9,219 bases of DNA, taken from NCBI GenBank assembly GCA_937925755.1, contig CALAMX010000186.1, positions 1 to 9,219 on the forward strand. Reading direction: 5' to 3'. Origin of the DNA: an uncultured Burkholderiales bacterium. GTDB lineage: Bacteria > Pseudomonadota > Gammaproteobacteria > Burkholderiales > Thiobacillaceae. The notes under the pieces were generated by a model. It saw only the letters and a program-made list of their open reading frames with translations. It was not told the DNA's origin and searched no databases. This document shows, in pieces, positions 6,979 through 9,219 of the stretch (the first letter of the stretch is position 1; each line of letters starts with the position of its first letter). The position numbers and the translations under genes are program-made.

Positions 6979-8295
6979 ATGCGCAAGACCCTCAACCCTG
7001 GTGTGCGGCCGATCGAGTCCTGGGCCTGGGCGATGTATGACTTCGCCAACTCGGGCTACACCACGGTGGTGATCACCACCATCTTCAACGCCTACTTCGT
7101 CGCCACCGTGGCCGGTAACACTGCCTGGGCGACCCTGGCCTGGACCAGCGCCCTGGCCGTCTCCTACGCCTTCATCATGCTCACCGCGCCGGCCATCGGT
7201 GCCTATGCCGACCTCAAAGCGGCCAAGAAGCGGTTGCTGGCCGTGGCCACCGTCGGCTGCATTGCCGGTACGGCGGCGCTCTCACTGGTCGGGCCGGGCG
7301 ATCTGTGGCTGGCCATCGTCCTGATCGTCATCAGCAACTACTTCTTCGGCACCGGTGAGAACCTGATCGCCGCCTTCCTCCCCGAGCTCGCACACGGACG
7401 TGCCTTGGGACGGCTCTCGGGATGGGGGTGGGGCGTGGGCTACGCCGGGGGGTTACTGACCCTGGGTGTGTGCCTCGCCTATGTCACCCATGCCCAGGCG
7501 CAAGGGCAACCGGCCAGCGCCTTCGTGCCGATGACCATGCTCATCACCGCTGGCCTCTTCGCTCTTGCCGCCCTACCGACCTTCATCTGGCTACGTGAGC
7601 GCGCCATCCCGCTCAAGAGCCCTGACGCGGGGGTCGTCGCCGCCTATGCACGAGTGCGCGACACCCTGCGCCACGCCCGGCGTTATCCTGACCTGTTCCG
7701 CTTCCTCGTCTGTATCGTCTTCTACCAGGCGGGGGTGCAGGCGGTGATCGCGCTCGCCGCCGTCTATGCCCAGCAGGCCATGGGCTTCGATACCCGGAGT
7801 AGTATCGAGCTCATCCTGGTCGTCAACGTTACCGCCGCCCTGGGCGCCGTGGTGTTCGGCCACTACCAGGACCTGCTGGGGCACCGCCGCGCCATTGCAC
7901 TCACGCTTTGGGGCTGGCTCGCCACAGTGGTGTTGGCTTGGTTCGCAACGACTTCGGGGTTGTTCTGGCTCGCCGCCAATCTCGCCGGCCTGTGCCTGGG
8001 CGCCTCGCAGTCGGCCGGGCGCGCCCTGGTCGGGTACTTGAGCCCTCCGACGCATCGGGCGGAGTTCTTCGGCCTATGGGGATTGGCGGTCAAGCTCTCC
8101 TCCATCCTGGGCCCCATCACCTATGGGCTCGCCGTCTGGCTCACGGATGGGGCCCACCGTCCGGCCATGCTCACCCTGGGCCTGTTCTTCGTCCTGGGCC
8201 TCATCATCCTGACGCGGGTGGACGTCCGGCGCGGCCGGCGCGCCGCCTTGAAAAATTCACAGGGCCACCTTGCCCAAACGGAGTCGATCGCATAG
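6979..8295 (+). CDS. UMF1/Atg22-like MFS transporter
   Basis: This is a 438-residue inner-membrane protein with about 12 hydrophobic helices, belonging to the Atg22-like (UMF1) branch of the major facilitator superfamily. Signatures seen are the N-terminal WAMYDFANSGYTTVV (17-31), the loop-2 GAYADLKAAKKR (74-85, equivalent to the MFS motif A), YFFGTGENLIAAFLPELA (121-138) and the late GASQSAGRALVGYLSPP (341-357), followed by EFFGLWGLAVKLSSILGP (362-379). A cytoplasmic loop after TM6 (about 205-240) is basic. Substrates of bacterial members are mostly undefined, so none is proposed. The frame is open further upstream (ATGs at 6931 and 6886), but the ATG at 6979 gives the usual short cytoplasmic tail before WAxYDFANS; no strong Shine-Dalgarno sequence precedes any of the three. 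Its TAG stop lies inside the tRNA-Val promoter. Confidence 0.9.
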   Translation: MRKTLNPGVRPIESWAWAMYDFANSGYTTVVITTIFNAYFVATVAGNTAWATLAWTSALAVSYAFIMLTAPAIGAYADLKAAKKRLLAVATVGCIAGTAALSLVGPGDLWLAIVLIVISNYFFGTGENLIAAFLPELAHGRALGRLSGWGWGVGYAGGLLTLGVCLAYVTHAQAQGQPASAFVPMTMLITAGLFALAALPTFIWLRERAIPLKSPDAGVVAAYARVRDTLRHARRYPDLFRFLVCIVFYQAGVQAVIALAAVYAQQAMGFDTRSSIELILVVNVTAALGAVVFGHYQDLLGHRRAIALTLWGWLATVVLAWFATTSGLFWLAANLAGLCLGASQSAGRALVGYLSPPTHRAEFFGLWGLAVKLSSILGPITYGLAVWLTDGAHRPAMLTLGLFFVLGLIILTRVDVRRGRRAALKNSQGHLAQTESIA

Positions 8296-8298
8296 AAT
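8270..8298 (+). promoter_or_regulatory. tRNA-Val promoter overlapping the transporter stop codon
   Basis: TTGCCC (8270-8275) and TAGAAT (8293-8298) are separated by exactly 17 bp, with four of six and five of six matches to consensus. Expected initiation near 8305 leaves a 5' leader of only about 7 nt for RNase P to remove before the mature tRNA at 8312. The -10 box contains the TAG stop of the preceding gene. There is no terminator between the two genes, so transporter transcripts probably also run into the tRNA. Confidence 0.7.
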
Positions 8299-8311
8299 TC
8301 ATGGCTTACAT

Positions 8312-8388
8312 AGGCGCGTAGCTCAGCTGGTTAGAGCATCACCTTGACATGGTGGGGGTCGTTGGTTCGAGTCCAATCGCGCCTACCA
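8312..8388 (+). tRNA. tRNA-Val (anticodon GAC)
   Basis: The full 77-nt cloverleaf can be folded by eye. The acceptor AGGCGCG (8312-8318) pairs with CGCGCCT (8378-8384), followed by discriminator A and an encoded CCA (8386-8388). The D-arm is GCTC...GAGC with AGCTGGTTA in the loop. The anticodon stem TCACC/GGTGG encloses TTGACAT with anticodon GAC at 8346-8348. The T-arm is GTTGG-TTCGAGT-CCAAT. GAC reads the valine codons GUC and GUU. The gene lies between the transporter and thrS, an arrangement familiar from Betaproteobacteria. Confidence 0.97.
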
Positions 8389-8476
8389 GCGATTTCGGGA
8401 AGCTTGCGAGATGACTTTGCGAACTTGCACATCCGGGCCACTCGGCCGGGCGGGCTAGCCGCTTTCTCGCGTCCCC
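8389..8476 (+). other. Spacer/leader between tRNA-Val and terminator
   Basis: This 88-bp segment encodes no protein. It contains two copies of TTGCGA (8404-8409 and 8417-8422). Two adjacent potential stem-loops follow: CCGGGCC-ACTC-GGCCGGG (8433-8450, one G-G mismatch) and GCGG-GCTAG-CCGC (8450-8462). No -10 box at correct spacing from either TTGCGA was found, so a thrS promoter is not evident. It may be the trailer of the tRNA transcript or the leader of thrS. Confidence 0.5.
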
Positions 8477-8506
8477 AAAAAAGTGCGGCCCGACCGCACT
8501 TTTTTT
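8477..8506 (+). terminator. Strong intrinsic terminator just upstream of thrS
   Basis: The 5' arm GTGCGG (8483-8488) pairs with CCGCAC (8494-8499) around the loop CCCGA. It is preceded by six A and followed by seven T (8500-8506), so the stem can extend to 12 bp through A-T pairs. This is a textbook rho-independent terminator on the plus strand, and the A-run makes it potentially active on the minus strand too. It ends 20 bp before the thrS ATG. Confidence 0.92.
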
Positions 8507-8526
8507 ATGTCTGATGGAAGCCTAGT

Positions 8527-9219
8527 ATGCCCCAGATCACACTGCCCGACGGTTCAGTCAGAAGCTTCGACCGGCCCGTCACCGTGGCCGAGGTGGCCGC
8601 TAGCATCGGTGCGGGACTTGCCCGCGCGGCCCTGGCCGGCAAGGTCGATGGCCGGCTGGTGGACACCTCTTACCTCATCGACCGAGACGCGAATCTGGCC
8701 ATCATCACCGACCGCGATCCCGAGGGCCTGGAGTTGATCCGCCACTCCACCGCTCACCTGCTCGCCTATGCGGTCAAGGAACTCTTCCCCGAGGCCCAGG
8801 TGACCATCGGTCCAGTGATCGAGGACGGCTTCTATTATGACTTCGCCTACAAGCGGCCCTTTACGCCCGAGGATCTGGCGGCGATCGAAAAGCGTATGCA
8901 CGAGCTGGCTAGCCGCGACATCCCAGTCGTCCGTGAGGAATGGGACCGCGATGAGGCGGTGCGTTTCTTCGAGTCGATCGGTGAAAAGTACAAGGCCGAG
9001 ATCATCCGCGACATCCCTCAAGGCGAGACGATCTCGCTCTATCGCGAGGGAGACTTCGTCGATCTATGCCGCGGTCCGCACGTGCCGAGCACCGGCAAGC
9101 TCAAGGTCTTCAAGCTGATGAAGGTGGCGGGGGCCTATTGGCGGGGGGATGCGCGCAACGAGATGCTGCAACGCATCTACGGCACCGCCTGGGCGAAGAA
9201 GGAGGACCTGGAGGCGTAT
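8527..9219 (+). CDS. thrS: Threonyl-tRNA synthetase, N-terminal part (runs off window)
   Basis: This class II synthetase charges tRNA-Thr and edits mischarged Ser-tRNA-Thr. The window holds the first 231 codons, open to the right edge, about a third of the usual 640 residues. Residues 1-61 are the TGS domain (MPQITLPDGSVRSFDRPVTV...). From about 65 the N2 editing domain follows with its zinc-like editing site: His73 and His77 (in RHSTAHLLAYAVK), Cys181 and His185 (in DLCRGPHVPST), aligned with E. coli His73, His77, Cys182, His186. GPVIEDGFYYDF (95-106) and YWRGDARNEMLQRIYGTAW (204-222) are also classic. The catalytic and anticodon-binding domains lie outside. GGAAG at 8516-8520, six bases before the ATG, fixes the start. 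The leader downstream of the terminator is only 20 bp, so expression must depend on events at or upstream of that hairpin. Confidence 0.97.
   Translation, partial: MPQITLPDGSVRSFDRPVTVAEVAASIGAGLARAALAGKVDGRLVDTSYLIDRDANLAIITDRDPEGLELIRHSTAHLLAYAVKELFPEAQVTIGPVIEDGFYYDFAYKRPFTPEDLAAIEKRMHELASRDIPVVREEWDRDEAVRFFESIGEKYKAEIIRDIPQGETISLYREGDFVDLCRGPHVPSTGKLKVFKLMKVAGAYWRGDARNEMLQRIYGTAWAKKEDLEAY

Noticed and set aside
8493..8501. The 9-mer AAGTGCGGT (minus strand), identical to the Haemophilus influenzae DNA uptake core, in the thrS-proximal terminator.
   Set aside because: The genome is GC-rich and not Pasteurellaceae-like. This is the only copy I noticed; the opposite arm is AAGTGCGGC. Chance within an A-run/T-run GC hairpin is sufficient.

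Overview
The window is GC-rich, densely coded chromosomal DNA from a proteobacterium. Three things point to Betaproteobacteria or a close relative: a map-glnD pair with a GlnD of about 856 residues, a tRNA-Val(GAC) gene directly upstream of thrS, and a small orphan FlhB-like protein. The exact lineage cannot be fixed from the sequence alone. The content is almost entirely housekeeping. No IS element, phage gene, CRISPR array or toxin-antitoxin pair was seen, and no gap between genes exceeds 170 bp.

Layout. Positions 12-338 (+) encode a short protein matching the cytoplasmic C-terminal domain of the flagellar export switch FlhB. It converges on a four-gene minus-strand block spanning 6200 down to 356, in the order metG (methionyl-tRNA synthetase), acylphosphatase, map (methionine aminopeptidase), glnD (PII uridylyltransferase/uridylyl-removing enzyme). 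metG/acylphosphatase and map/glnD each overlap by 4 bp (ATGA), which suggests translational coupling. The 90-bp gap between acylphosphatase and map holds a possible internal promoter. The block joins two enzymes that act at opposite ends of the life of an initiator methionine, MetRS and Map, and adds the nitrogen sensor GlnD.

A 131-bp divergent region (6201-6331) separates metG from a plus-strand gene for an unrecognised 158-residue coiled-coil protein. That gene carries a nearly perfect 54-bp in-frame tandem duplication. It is followed by a 12-TM transporter of the UMF1/Atg22-like branch of the major facilitator superfamily. The transporter stop codon lies inside a good sigma70-type promoter for tRNA-Val(GAC).

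The tRNA is followed by a GC-rich spacer and a strong intrinsic terminator. The terminator ends only 20 bp before the start codon of thrS (threonyl-tRNA synthetase), which runs off the right edge. Because no room remains for a promoter between terminator and thrS, this leader is the most interesting regulatory feature here: either thrS is expressed by read-through or attenuation, or an unrecognised promoter lies in the spacer. Nothing in the window amounts to a clearly novel multi-gene system. The points most worth following are the thrS leader, the coiled-coil protein with its fresh repeat, and the NPTH-less FlhB-like protein.
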